Positions 21,110 through 30,479 of a stretch of 64,000 nt of DNA are shown here, piece after piece. The stretch is taken from the NCBI GenBank assembly GCA_026122225.1, contig JANEZZ010001901.1, positions 434,001-498,000 of the forward strand, written 5' to 3'. Below the pieces are notes generated by a model. It was not told the DNA's origin. It worked only from the letters and a program-made list of their open reading frames with translations, and made no database searches. A program made the position numbers and the translations under genes. Source of the DNA: Heloderma charlesbogerti. Lineage: Eukaryota > Chordata > Lepidosauria > Squamata > Helodermatidae. Each line of letters starts with the position of its first letter. Position 1 is the stretch's first letter.

Positions 21110-21630
21110 CTTTCAATGGTCTACTTGAAGTATGACTCAATCTGGATCCATCCCATTATCATGTAAAGAGCCTCCCCTACACCATAAGGCCGTTGAATCC
21201 AGAGTCTAAAATGGCCTAACTTCACCACTGACTTGGTACATTTCTTACATCCCCCACCCCCACCCCACGCCTGCTGTTTTGCTGGTGCTCACAAGACACG
21301 TGGGATGCACTGAAGGTTGGGAAAGTGAGCGTGTGCTGTGATCTCACTGGGGGAAGAAGAGATCTCTTGCCAGACAGGGGCCAGGACATATCTCTTGTGG
21401 GAGGCTGCATTGTAGGTGTCTTGTCCTGCCCACAGCCCCACAAAAGCCAGGAATCGGCCCCATGGCTGATGAGAAATAGCCATGTGGACACAGCATTTGA
21501 CTGATTACATGGAGACTTTCTCCATGCAGGAGGTGTGTGTGTGTGGTGGGTGGGTGGGCAGATTTAATGTGAATAAGCCCCTCCACTGAATCATCGTCAA
21601 CATGACCCTGTTTCCAAAGTTCAGGGGTGA
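21110..21630. other. no recognisable feature
   Basis: No gene or named repeat, apart from a CTGGATCCA motif near 21142 like the ends of the 8790 element. Confidence 0.4.
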
Positions 21631-21634
21631 GTGT

Positions 21635-21885
21635 TCCTATGTAGCCAAAATGGCACCACCCACACACCAGAGGGAAGAATCAGCTGGCTTGGGGGAATGC
21701 CAAGGTTCGTAGGAACACAAAACATCTTTATGGGGGGGGGCAGGAAGGAGACCTAAGGAGGTGGGGGAATCCCCAAAACAGTCCAATGAGGAATGAACAT
21801 GCTCCATGGACATAGAATGCCGACTGACTGTTGGGGAGGGGAGGGTTGAAAACTTAGGTGGTGAGTGAAATGGAGTATTCGGAAT
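21635..21885 (-). repeat. unclassified repeat pair, copy 2
   Basis: Inverted relative of 19760-20006, with TGTAGCCAAAATGGC and GACTGACTGTTGGGGAG. No coding capacity. Confidence 0.5.
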
Positions 21886-22075
21886 AAGGGTATGTCTTGC
21901 TAGAACCCTGAACAGGAGCAATCCATACTGGGACATTCTGTTGCATGTCCCCTCTGCAGTCATCAACATCATGGACTGTAATAACTAGATGTATTACAGT
22001 AATTGCATTAGAAGGGTCAGGGCTGCACCGTCTTATAATCCAAGAAACAAGGGAAGCTATAATTAGGGCACAATC

Positions 22076-22177
22076 CTATACACGTCTAGACAGAAAAAGA
22101 CCTTCGCCAGCGTGGCTGGCTGGGGGATGCTGGGAGTTGTAGGACTTTTTCTGTCTAAACAGGCATAAGGTGCACAC
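22076..22177. mobile_element. short Harbinger-like palindromic MITE with TTA TSD
   Basis: The ends GGGCACAATCCTATACACG and a worn mirror end enclose the CTGGCTGGGGGATGCTGGGA core. TTA lies on both sides (22073-22075 and 22178-22180). Confidence 0.75.
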
Positions 22178-22195
22178 TTACTCTGCTTATGCTTG

Positions 22196-22812
22196 GGATG
22201 GGCAAAGAAGCGATTTTTGCAATCGCTGGGTTTCTCCAAACACTGCCTTGAAGCTTGGCTCACCTTGTTTCCCATTTTCGATTGTGTTTATTTTCATTTT
22301 GTACCAATGGGGAAAGTGCACATTTCAAACAGGGGAGATGCATGTGGTGTTTTTTTAAAAGAGTGCACCAAAATGCACACTTCTCCCCCAAAAGAGGAAA
22401 GTGTGAAAATGCCATTTCTGGAAAAATGCACACTTTTTAAAGTGTGCATTTTTTCAGTGCTCGTTTTCCAACCATGAACACAAGTTAAGGAACTGCCGAA
22501 CCTTTTCGGAGAACACCGAAACATTTTTGGAGAACACCTTGGTGTAATGGCTAGAGTGCTGGACTGGGAGTTGGGAGATCCGGGTTCTAGTCCCCACTCA
22601 ACCATGGAAGCTCACTGGGTGACTTTGGGACAGTCACAGACTCTCAGCCCAACCCACCTCACAGGGTTGTTGTTGTGAGGATAATATGGAGGAGAAGGAG
22701 GACTATGTATGCTGCCTTGAGTTCCTTAAGGAGGAAAAAAGGCAGGATATAAATGTAATAAATAAATAAAACACGTGCTCCTGTTCGCATTCGGGATTGC
22801 AAACACAACATG
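22196..22812. mobile_element. putative hAT-like MITE (GGGATGGGC end), split by a SINE
   Basis: It starts GGGATGGGCAAAGAAGCG and ends CACGTGCTCCTGTTCGCATT, both matching the 11566-11945 element. The MIR-like SINE at 22537-22770 interrupts it, so the MITE is older. The interior has palindromic GTGCACAT/AGTGCACC and AATGCACACTTTTT/AAAGTGTGCATTTTT segments. Confidence 0.5.
22537..22770 (+). mobile_element. MIR-like CORE-SINE with L2-type tail
   Basis: Same family as 20034-20275: B box CCGGGTTCTAGTCCC, core GGGTGACTTTGGGACAGTC, tail GCAGGATATAAATGTAATAA ending in AAATAAATAAA. It is inserted in an older MITE. Confidence 0.85.
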
Positions 22813-22949
22813 TTCACAGGATGTGCAATCATAAACAAAACTCTCAGGTATCCCTAATTTATGCCCTCCATAAATTTAGTCTGTGCTTGACTTACCCCAT
22901 GGCTGAGCGGACCTACAATGGGGGACATGGTTCAAACCAGGCCTGGGCA

Positions 22950-23132
22950 GCCTGCAAGCCACCAAGAAAGCTAGGTGCTGGATGCACCTGATTTCGTCTG
23001 ATCTCAGAAGCTAAGCAGGGTCAGCCCTGGTTAGTACTTGGATGGGAGACCGCCTGGGAATCAGGCTTCCTGCATTGAGCATGGGTTGGACTCGATGGTC
23101 TTGTAGGCCCCTTCCAACCCCATGATTCTATG
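22950..23132 (+). mobile_element. 5S-rRNA-derived SINE with CR1-type tail
   Basis: The segment CGTCTGATCTCAGAAGCTAA, then GCAGGGTCAGCCCTGGTTAG, TACTTGGATGGGAGACCGCC and TGGGAAT is nearly the 3' two-thirds of vertebrate 5S rRNA and includes the internal polymerase III control region. Instead of the normal 5S end it continues into GGTTGGACTCGATGGTCTTG, CCCCTTCCAACCCCATGATT, CTATGA, which is a CR1 3' terminus. The fusion makes it a SINE and not a 5S gene. It is probably mobilised by CR1 reverse transcriptase. Confidence 0.85.
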
Positions 23133-23206
23133 AGCTGAGCTCAGAGGCTACCACTAGCCATGTGTCATGGTCCCCCAGCTATTTAACCCCGGACACCACC
23201 GCTTCT

Positions 23207-26200
23207 CCCCTTCATGGATCACTGCCTTGTTGTGGCGAAGGGGCTTGCGTAACTCAGTGAAGCCATAAGCTATGCCGTGCAGGGCCACCCAAGACGGACA
23301 GGTCATGGCAGAGAGTTCTGACAAAATGTGGTCCACTGGAGAAGGAAATGGCAACCCACTCCAGTATTCTTGCCAAGAAAACCCCATGGAACGTATCACA
23401 AGGCTAAAAGAGATGATGCCGGAAGATGAGCCCCTCAGGTCGGAAGGTGTCCAATATGCTACTGGGGAAGAGCAGAGGGTATTTCCAAGTAGCGCCAGAA
23501 AGAGTGAAGTGGCTGGGCCAAACCCGAAAGGACACTCAGCTGTGGATGTGTCTGGCGGTGAAAAGAAAATCCGATGCTGTAAAGAACAATATTGTTTAGG
23601 AACCTGGAATGTCAGATCAATGAATCAAGGTAAGATGGAGGTGGTCAAACATGAGATGGCAAGATTGAACATTGACATCTTGGGAATCAGCGAACTAAAA
23701 TGGACAGGCATGGGCGAATTTAATTCAGGTGACCATCATATCTACTATTGTGGGCAAGAATCCCTTAGAAGAAATGGAGTAGCACTCATAGTCAACAAAA
23801 GGGTGGGAAAAGCAGTACTGGGGTACAATCTTAAAAATGATAGAATGATCTCAGTACGAATCCAAGGCAAACCATTCAACATCACAGTAATTCAAGTCTA
23901 TGCCCCAACCACTGAGGCCGAAGAAGCTGAGGTTGATCGGTTCTATGAAGACCTACAACACCTTCTAGAACTAACACCAAAAAAAGATGTCCTCTTCATC
24001 ATAGGGGATTGGAATGCTAAAGTAGGAAGTCAAGAAATCACTGGGATAACAGGCAGGCATGGCCTTGGTGTACAAAATGAAGCAGGACAAAAGCTAATAG
24101 AGTTTTGCCAAGAGAACACGCTGATCATAGCAAACACTCTTTTCCAACAGCACAAGAGGCGACTCTACACATGGACGTCACCAGATGGTCAATATCGAAA
24201 TCAGATTGATTATGTCCTTTGCAGCCAAAGATGGAGAAGCTCCATACAGTCAGTAAAAACAAGACCTGGAGCTGACTGTGGCTCAGATCATGAGCTGCTT
24301 CTTGCAAAATTTCGGCTTAAATTGAAGAACGTCGGGAAAACCACTAAACCGTTCAGGTATGACCTAAATCATATCCCTGATGAATATACAGTGGAGGTGA
24401 GGAATAGATTTCAGGGATTAGACCTGATAGACAGAGTGCCTGAGGAACTATGGACGGAGGTCCGTAACATTGTTCAGGAGGCAGCAACGAAATCCGTCCC
24501 AAAGAAAAAGAAATGCAAGAAAGCCAAGTGGCTGTCTGATGAGGCTTTACAAGTAGCTGAGGAAAGAAGGGAAGCGAAAAGCAAGGGAGAAAGGGGAAGA
24601 TATACCCAACTGAATGCAGAGTTCCAGAGAATAGCAAGGAGAGACAAGAAGGCCTTCTTAAATGAACAATGCAAAGAAATCGAGGAAAACAACAGAATGG
24701 GAAAGACTAGAGATCTCTTCAAGAAAATTGGAGATCTCAAGGGAACGTTTTGTGCAAAGACGGGCATGATAAAGGACAAAGAAGGCAGGGACCTAACAGA
24801 AGCAGATGAGATTAAGAAGAGGTGGCACGAATACACAGAAGAACTATACAGGAAAGATCTGAATGTCCCTGATAGCCATGATAGTGCGGTCACTGAACTT
24901 GAGCTGGACATCCTCGAGAGTGAAGTCAAGTGGGCCTTAGGAAGCATTAGTAACAACAAAGCTAGCGGAGATGACAGTATTCCAGCCGAGCTATTTAAAA
25001 TCCTAGAAGATGATGCTGTTAAAGTGCTGCATTCAATATGCCAACAAATCTGGAACACTCAACAGTGGCCACAAGACTGGAAAAGGTCAGTTTACATTCC
25101 AATTCCAAAGAAGGGCAACACCAAAGAGTGTTCAAACTACCGCACAATTGCGCTCATTTCACATGCCAGCAAGGTGATGCTCAAAATCCTACAAGCTAGG
25201 CTTCAGCAGTATGCGAACCGAGAACTACCGGAAGTACAAGCTGGGTTTCGAAGAGGCAGAGGAACTAGAGATCAAATCGCCAACATTCGCTGCATCATGG
25301 AGAAAGCAAGAGAATTCCAGAAAAACGTCTATTTCTGCTTCATTGACTACGCTAAAGCCTTTGATTGTGTGGATCACAACAAACTGTGGCAAATTCTTAA
25401 AGTGATGGGAGTACCAGACCACCTTACCTGTCTCCTGAGAAACCTGTACGAGGGTCAAGAAGCAACAGTAAGAACCAGACATGGAACAACCGATTGGTTC
25501 AAAATTGGGAAAGGAGTACGACAAGGCTGCATATTGTCACCCTGCTTATTTAACTTATATGCAGAGTACATCATGAGAAATGCCGGGTTGGATGAATCAG
25601 AGGTCGGAATTAAGATTGCCGGGAGAATTATCAACAACCTCCGATATGCAGACGATACCACCCTAATGGCAGAAAGCGAAGAGGATCTCAAGAGCCTCTT
25701 GTTGAGGGTGAAAGAGGAGAGTGCAAAAGCTGGTTTGAAACTCAACATTAAAAAAACGAAGATCATGTCATCTGGCCCTATCACTTCCTGGCATATAGAA
25801 GGGGAAGAAATGGAAGCAGTGACAGATTTTACTTTCTTGGGCTCCAAGATCACCGCAGATGGTGACTGTAGCCATGAAATTAAAAGACGCTTGCTCCTTG
25901 GGAGGAAAGCTATGGCAAACCTAGACAGCATAGTAAGAAGCAGAGACATCACCTTGCCGACAAAGGTCCGTCTAATCAAAGCTATGGTTTTCCCAGTAGT
26001 AATGTATGGCTGTGAGAGCTGGACTATAAGGAAGGCTGAGCGCCGAAGAATTGATGCTTTCGAACTGTGGTGCTGGAGAAGACTCTTACGAGTCCCCTGG
26101 ACTGCAAGGAGGTCAAATCAGTCCATCCTAAAGGAAATCAACCCTGACTGCTCATTGGAAGGACAGATAATGAAGCTGAAGCTCCAATATTTTGGCCACC

Positions 26201-26424
26201 TAATGCGAAGAGAAAACTCTCTGGAAAAGACCCTGATGCTGGGAAAGACTGAGGGCAAAAGGAGAAGGGGACGGCAGAGGATGAGATGGCTAGATAGCAT
26301 CACGGATGCAATGAATATGAACTTGAGCACGCTCCGGGAGAGAGCGCAGGACAGGAAGGCCTGGCGTGCAATGGTCCATGGGGTCACGAAGAGTCGGACA
26401 CGACTGAACGACTGAACAACAACA
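23207..26424 (+). mobile_element. RTE/BovB LINE, copy C, full length and intact
   Basis: A 3218-bp element flanked by the exact 12-bp repeat ACCACCGCTTCT at 23195-23206 and 26425-26436. It begins CCCCTTCATGGATCACTGCC, has the diagnostic GAGAAGGAAATGGCAACCCA leader, one long ORF, and ends GACTGAACGACTGAACAACA. The perfect TSD and unbroken ORF mean a recent insertion. It inserted just downstream of a 5S-derived SINE. RTE/BovB elements are well known for horizontal transfer among squamates, ruminants and others; nothing here decides that question. Confidence 0.97.
23272..26415 (+). CDS. BovB ORF: AP-type endonuclease and reverse transcriptase, 1047 aa
   Basis: This protein nicks target DNA and reverse-transcribes the element's RNA at the nick; its SINE partner is the Sauria family. 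Residues about 107-345 form an AP-like endonuclease with motifs TWNVRSM (N113), SELKW (E141), VYAPT (Y210), GDWNAKVG (D246, N248), IDYVL and SDHELL (D339, H340). Residues about 560-830 form the reverse transcriptase with FIDYAKAFDCVDH (D692), RQGCILSP and YADD (D794, D795). The C-terminus has CESWTIRKAERRR, RRSNQSILKEI and YFGHLMRR and ends RTRLND, like other BovB proteins. The first ATG after an in-frame TAA at 23266 was used; a start at one of several later Met codons before the endonuclease is possible. All catalytic residues are present, so the copy may be active. That is an inference: no expression evidence is available. Confidence 0.95.
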   Translation: MPCRATQDGQVMAESSDKMWSTGEGNGNPLQYSCQENPMERITRLKEMMPEDEPLRSEGVQYATGEEQRVFPSSARKSEVAGPNPKGHSAVDVSGGEKKIRCCKEQYCLGTWNVRSMNQGKMEVVKHEMARLNIDILGISELKWTGMGEFNSGDHHIYYCGQESLRRNGVALIVNKRVGKAVLGYNLKNDRMISVRIQGKPFNITVIQVYAPTTEAEEAEVDRFYEDLQHLLELTPKKDVLFIIGDWNAKVGSQEITGITGRHGLGVQNEAGQKLIEFCQENTLIIANTLFQQHKRRLYTWTSPDGQYRNQIDYVLCSQRWRSSIQSVKTRPGADCGSDHELLLAKFRLKLKNVGKTTKPFRYDLNHIPDEYTVEVRNRFQGLDLIDRVPEELWTEVRNIVQEAATKSVPKKKKCKKAKWLSDEALQVAEERREAKSKGERGRYTQLNAEFQRIARRDKKAFLNEQCKEIEENNRMGKTRDLFKKIGDLKGTFCAKTGMIKDKEGRDLTEADEIKKRWHEYTEELYRKDLNVPDSHDSAVTELELDILESEVKWALGSISNNKASGDDSIPAELFKILEDDAVKVLHSICQQIWNTQQWPQDWKRSVYIPIPKKGNTKECSNYRTIALISHASKVMLKILQARLQQYANRELPEVQAGFRRGRGTRDQIANIRCIMEKAREFQKNVYFCFIDYAKAFDCVDHNKLWQILKVMGVPDHLTCLLRNLYEGQEATVRTRHGTTDWFKIGKGVRQGCILSPCLFNLYAEYIMRNAGLDESEVGIKIAGRIINNLRYADDTTLMAESEEDLKSLLLRVKEESAKAGLKLNIKKTKIMSSGPITSWHIEGEEMEAVTDFTFLGSKITADGDCSHEIKRRLLLGRKAMANLDSIVRSRDITLPTKVRLIKAMVFPVVMYGCESWTIRKAERRRIDAFELWCWRRLLRVPWTARRSNQSILKEINPDCSLEGQIMKLKLQYFGHLMRRENSLEKTLMLGKTEGKRRRGRQRMRWLDSITDAMNMNLSTLRERAQDRKAWRAMVHGVTKSRTRLND

Positions 26425-26526
26425 ACCACCGCTTCTGCAGTACTAGGTGGCGATTTGTACCCAGAGGTGTAGCAAGTCTTTGGCAGGATGCCATACGTAT
26501 ATGGCTGGGAGGTTGTCATAAATCAT

Positions 26527-27015
26527 GAGCTGAGCATGCTAGAGGTGTACAAAATTATGCCTGGTGTGGAGAATGTGGATAGGGAGACATTTTTCTCCCT
26601 CTCTCATGATACTAGAACCCAAAGGGGTTCTATAGCCATGTAGCAGTTTGCTGAGAGATTCAGGACAGAGAAAAGGAAGGTCTTCTTCACACAGCGCATA
26701 GTTAAATGATGGAATTCGCTAGCACAAGAGGTAGTGATGGCCACGAATTTGGATTGTTTTGAAAGGGGGTTAGACAAATTCCTGGAGGAGAAGGCTATCA
26801 ATAGCTACCAGTCGTGATGGCTATCTGCTACCTCCACTAGCAAAGGCAGGATGCCTATGTGCACCAGTTGGTGGGGAACATGGGCAGGAGGGTGCTGTTG
26901 CACTCGTGTCCTGCTTGTGGGTTTCCTGTGGGCAGCTGGTTGGCCACTGTGTGAACAGAATGCTGGACTAGATGGACCCTTGGACTGATCCAGCTTGGCT
27001 CTTCTTACGCTCTTA
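26527..27015 (+). repeat. CR1-type LINE 3' end, best-preserved copy
   Basis: Ordered blocks: AATTATGCCTGGTGTGGAGA, AGGAAGGTCTTCTTCACACA, GGAATTCGCTAGCACAAGAG, GGGGGTTAGACAAATTCCTG, AAGGCTATCAATAGCTACCA, TGGACTAGATGGACCCTTGG and GATCCAGCTTGGCTCTTCTT. These match CR1-like 3' untranslated regions of turtles and other sauropsids. No coding part is kept. It serves as reference for the copies at 1575, 31124, 33636, 36885, 45188 and 62165. Confidence 0.75.
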
Positions 27016-27019
27016 TGTG

Positions 27020-27410
27020 CAGGGCTTTCAGGAAGGGATATATTTTAAAAAAAATAAATGCATTAGGCATGTCAAGAAATATCTCTGGAGCAAGATAAAA
27101 ATCTTCTGACTCCATCAGCCAGGGTAAACATTTCATGTACACCCAAAACTGACAAGGTATTTGATTAGCATTATCTATTGATAAGCGCTCTGTCCTCCTT
27201 GGTTTCTTTTCCCACAGGCAAGCACAGTTAAGACCAGAGAGATAGTTAAGAATACCTCTTATTTGTTGCATTCCCCTCAGGGGATGTTTAGAGTTTTGCA
27301 GGACCCATCTGCAAGCAACTGCCCAGTGAAGTTATCAACCCCCTCTCTTTAGTTATAAATGTTTCAGATGACACCAGCCATCTTGCTGGAGCCGGGGGGG
27401 GGGGGGTGTT
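27020..27410. other. no recognisable feature
   Basis: No gene or named repeat; a G run of about 12 lies near 27394. Confidence 0.4.
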
Positions 27411-27416
27411 AGAATG

Positions 27417-27688
27417 TAACCTTTTGTGATAAAATCTGACATCAGAAATGTTTTAGCATTTTAGCTTTCTAAATTTTTATCTTCGCTGTTTTAAATCTGT
27501 ATTTTAAACTCCTGCACTGCTGCTAGGTTTTATTGTGGTTGTATTGTTATATTGTGGTTTTAATGTTCTATATATTTTAAATTGTTTTATTGTGTGTTGT
27601 TTGGTTTTAATTTTTGTGAACCGCCCAGAGAGCTTCGGCTATTGGGCGGTATAGAAATTAATTAAATAAATAAATAAATAAATAAATA
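27417..27688 (+). repeat. L2-type LINE 3' end
   Basis: T-rich 3' untranslated region followed by GTGAACCGCCCAGAGAGCTT, CGGCTATTGGGCGGTATAGA and a tail of AAAT repeats. This terminus is typical of squamate L2-like LINEs and resembles the tail shared with the MIR-like SINEs. Confidence 0.75.
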
Positions 27689-27689
27689 T

Positions 27690-28075
27690 GGCAATATTCT
27701 GAAACTAGGAAGGGAATATTTCAGCCTTGCTGACCTTAAAGTGACCACCTTTGAATAAAGGAGCTTCAAAGAAAGATGTACACATGAAATTGCTGGAGTA
27801 CAACTCCTCAAGAGAGTCAACGCTTTTTTCTGTGGTTTGAATAAGGAGCAAAGTTTTGTTTTGTTTTTAATCACACTAGGTGTGTTAATTGGCTCACCAT
27901 TGCAGTGAAGATGGTGTTATCACCTAAGAACATTTTGTCAATGGCAGCTGTTAAGGTAATCATCTCTGTCTGTCCTGTTTGCATTTCAGTTCATCATGAA
28001 ACCACAGTTCACAGCTCCCCCCGCCCCCCAGCATGTATAAATAGCTCTGCCAATTTGAGGTTAACAGTTCATGCT
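27690..28075. other. no recognisable feature
   Basis: No gene or named repeat seen. Confidence 0.4.
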
Positions 28076-28079
28076 GTTA

Positions 28080-28166
28080 CGCATGCACCTGATGAAATGG
28101 GCAGTATCCACAAATGCTTATGCAAGAATGCATTTGTTAGTTGTTAAGGTGCAGCAAGACTCTTTG
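28080..28166 (+). repeat. sauropsid interspersed repeat (TGATGAA...CTTATGC type)
   Basis: CACCTGATGAAATGGGC, CACAAATGCTTATGC and GTTGTTAAGGTGCAGCAAGA follow the order of a repeat common in reptile genomes. Related pieces lie at 57118-57236 and 60345-60425. I cannot name the class. Confidence 0.4.
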
Positions 28167-28169
28167 TTG

Positions 28170-28647
28170 TTTTGGTTTGAGCTTCCAAGGGGAACTCCAG
28201 CATGAAAGTGAGGAATGACAACTTAGAAGTTAAGTTCTATTAATTTGGGTCTGAATAGAGACAATGGTTTCTCACTACAGGTGTGAATTTTCTCAGCAAT
28301 GCTGAGATGATTGCGTTATCAACAAGTGCTGCTGTTGGGAGGGGTCACTGTGCTTACTTTGCATATATTCAAGCTCTAATTGAATTGTCACAGACTGCAT
28401 TTTCTGTTTTGGTTTGAGCTTCCAAGGGAAACTCCAGCATGAAAGTGAGGAATGACAACTTATTGAGAAGTTAAGTTCTATTCATTTGGGTCTGAATAGA
28501 GACAATGGTTTCCCACTACAGGTGTGAATTTTCTCAGAAATGCTGAGATGATTGCGTTATCAACAAGTGCTGCTATTGGGAGGGGTCACTGTGCTTTCTT
28601 TGCATATATTCAAGCTCTAATTGAATTGTCACAGACTGCATTTTCTG
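28170..28647 (+). repeat. 237-bp direct tandem duplication
   Basis: Unit 1 is 28170-28406 and unit 2 is 28407-28647. They are nearly identical; unit 2 is 241 bp because of a small insertion near 28460. Both start TTTTGGTTTGAGCTTCCAAG and end GACTGCATTTTCTG. The unit is not otherwise repeated in the window, so this is a recent local duplication of unique-looking DNA. Confidence 0.92.
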
Positions 28648-28800
28648 CTTATCGTTTGCCACTTAACAGTAATATCTTTACATCCATCTGAGGATTACAC
28701 TCCACGCACCCTTTCTTTACTTTCAGTGACATCAAGGAAAAGGGCATGTTTAAGGTATAGAAGCCATGTGCTCACTCATGTTATTCCTGTCCTAGTACTA

Positions 28801-29013
28801 TAGGGTGCTGTACTAGTGGTTAGAGCACTGAACTGGGCCTGGGGAAAACTGGGTTTGAATTCCTGCCCCACCCCTGCCAGGGTGTGAAGTTCACTTGGTG
28901 AGGGAGTCACCATCTCGCAGTCTAGTCTACCTCACAGGGTTGTTGTGGGGATTAAATGCAAGGGCAAGAATTCATGGACAGTGCTTCGAGGTCCTTGGAG
29001 GAAGGGCAGGTTA
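28801..29013 (+). mobile_element. MIR-like CORE-SINE, old copy
   Basis: The head GTACTAGTGGTTAGAGCACT, B box TGGGTTTGAATTCC and core CTACCTCACAGGGTTGTTGT followed by GGGGATTAAATGCAAG are recognisable but divergent. The tail is worn. Confidence 0.7.
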
Positions 29014-29460
29014 AACTGTGTTTGTGATGTTCTTGTCTCTCTGAACGCTAATAAGGCCATAGTTTGAGATGCGGTTTCTATACTTTCCACCTCTTTTTTC
29101 TTTGGGTTGCTCCCCAGGTACAGAATTAAAGACAGGTGTGAAGCACTCATTAGGGATCCACAGCCAGGATCCAGTCATGACGTCAGTTAACCCTGATGGT
29201 GTAAATTTCCATTTCTGAGAGGGGTAAACAAAGGGCTGTGGTGCAGTGAATGAAAAATAAATTATTACTTTTCACTTGGATTGGGGGTGTCTGTAGCTGG
29301 AAAAGGGAATGAGCCCTCCTTCTTTATACCCCCCTTGGCATCACAGGCCTACTTAGAACATTCTGCTAAGTGGAGTATTTAGGGGAAGGTTGGGGGTGGG
29401 GTGGGGTGGGGAAATGTTGCTAGCCTTACAGAAACTCTTTTGGCTTCCGTCAAAATCCCA
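29014..29460. other. no recognisable feature
   Basis: No gene or named repeat seen. Confidence 0.4.
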
Positions 29461-29463
29461 GTT

Positions 29464-29735
29464 TCACCTGCCTGGTGGCTCCGATGGCAGTGGGGCGATG
29501 AATCCGCTCCAAGTTTCAGTCAGAACCAATCCGAACACTAAGGGAGCTATTCAAGTGCTAAGTTACCTTAGATAACTCCTTTAGGCATGGCTGGCTGGGG
29601 CATGCTGGGAGTTGTAGGACTTTTTTCTGTCTAAACATGCACAGGATTGCACCTTTAGAGTTCTGAATGGTTCTGACTGAAACCCGGAGCGGATTCACCA
29701 CCCCACTGACATCGAAGCCACTGGCCTCCGAGCTG
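29464..29735. mobile_element. palindromic hAT-like MITE (CAGTGGAGG family), with nested insert
   Basis: The left arm (GGTGGCTCCGATGGCAGTGG, GTTTCAGTCAGAACC) and the inverted right arm (GGTTCTGACTGAAACCCGGA, CCACTGACATCGAAGCCAC) are separated by half of a Harbinger-like MITE at 29583-29656. The outer ends are degraded and no TSD is visible. Confidence 0.65.
29583..29656. mobile_element. half of a Harbinger-like palindromic MITE
   Basis: Contains only the right arm: GGCTGGGGCATGCTGGGAGT, CTGTCTAAACATGCACAGGA and TTGCACC. It lies at the centre of a CAGTGGAGG-family MITE. Confidence 0.65.
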
Positions 29736-30039
29736 AGAAACAAGCACCTTCTGTTCCACAGAATACTGATAAGACGAGGCTCCTGTGCAGGTAAAGCTCT
29801 CCAATTCTTCTTTGTAAAAATAGCCCCTCAAGGGATGCTGCTGCACCCCTATTCCCGCCCCCCACCAGCTTCAAGTGACAGGGATATTAGCCTTCCAAAC
29901 TGTACTTCAGATTCATAGGGTGGCAAAATCCCCTGATTGACAGACGACAGTCCTGTGTTTGAAGGGCTGCCCGGTCCAAGTCTGGTTTAAAGAGAAAGAA
30001 CCCTAAGAAGCCTCGACATTGACCAACAACAGTGGTAAA

Positions 30040-30475
30040 TTTTGAAATGCAGGCACTCATCATGACGGTCTAAGTCCCTCCTCCGAGTGCCTCCTCCAAG
30101 GGAAGGTCGGAAGGCAGCAACGGGGGAGAGGGCCTGCTCAGTGGTTGCCTCCCATCTGTGGAACAAATTCCCTGATGAGGTCCGCCTGGCAGCAACATTA
30201 TTATCTTCTCGGTGCCAGGTTACGACCTATCTCTTTTCCCAGGCATTTGGCAGCACACGATGAGTTTTAATCGGTCCTACATGTGTCTTTAGTTATGACT
30301 GATAGTTCAGTGTTTTTAGTTATATGTTGTTTGTGATATTGTCTGTGTGCTTTATGTGCTCTTTTGTAAATGGCTTTTAAACTTTTTATATTGTACTCAA
30401 TGTTTTAACTTCTGTAAACCGCCCAGAGAGCTTCGGCTGTGGGGTGGTATAGAAATGCAATAAATAAATAAATAT
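30040..30475 (+). repeat. L2-type LINE 3' end
   Basis: The block GGTCTAAGTCCCTCCTCCG, GTTGCCTCCCATCTGTGGAA, TATCTCTTTTCCCAGGCATT and GTAAACCGCCCAGAGAGCTT, ending in AATAAATAAATAAA, matches the last part of L2-like ORF2 decaying into the 3' UTR. It is better preserved upstream than 27417-27688. Confidence 0.7.
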
Positions 30476-30479
30476 AGTC

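Noticed and set aside
22979..23060. possible 5S rRNA gene
   Set aside because: The 5' part of 5S is missing or altered and the sequence runs into a CR1 3' end; it is a SINE.
24474..25058. 194-codon minus-strand ORF
   Set aside because: Antisense shadow of the BovB ORF; the same shadow occurs opposite copy A and copy E, as expected from shared base composition.
25455..25979. 174-codon minus-strand ORF
   Set aside because: Antisense shadow of the BovB reverse transcriptase; it recurs opposite copies A, D and E.
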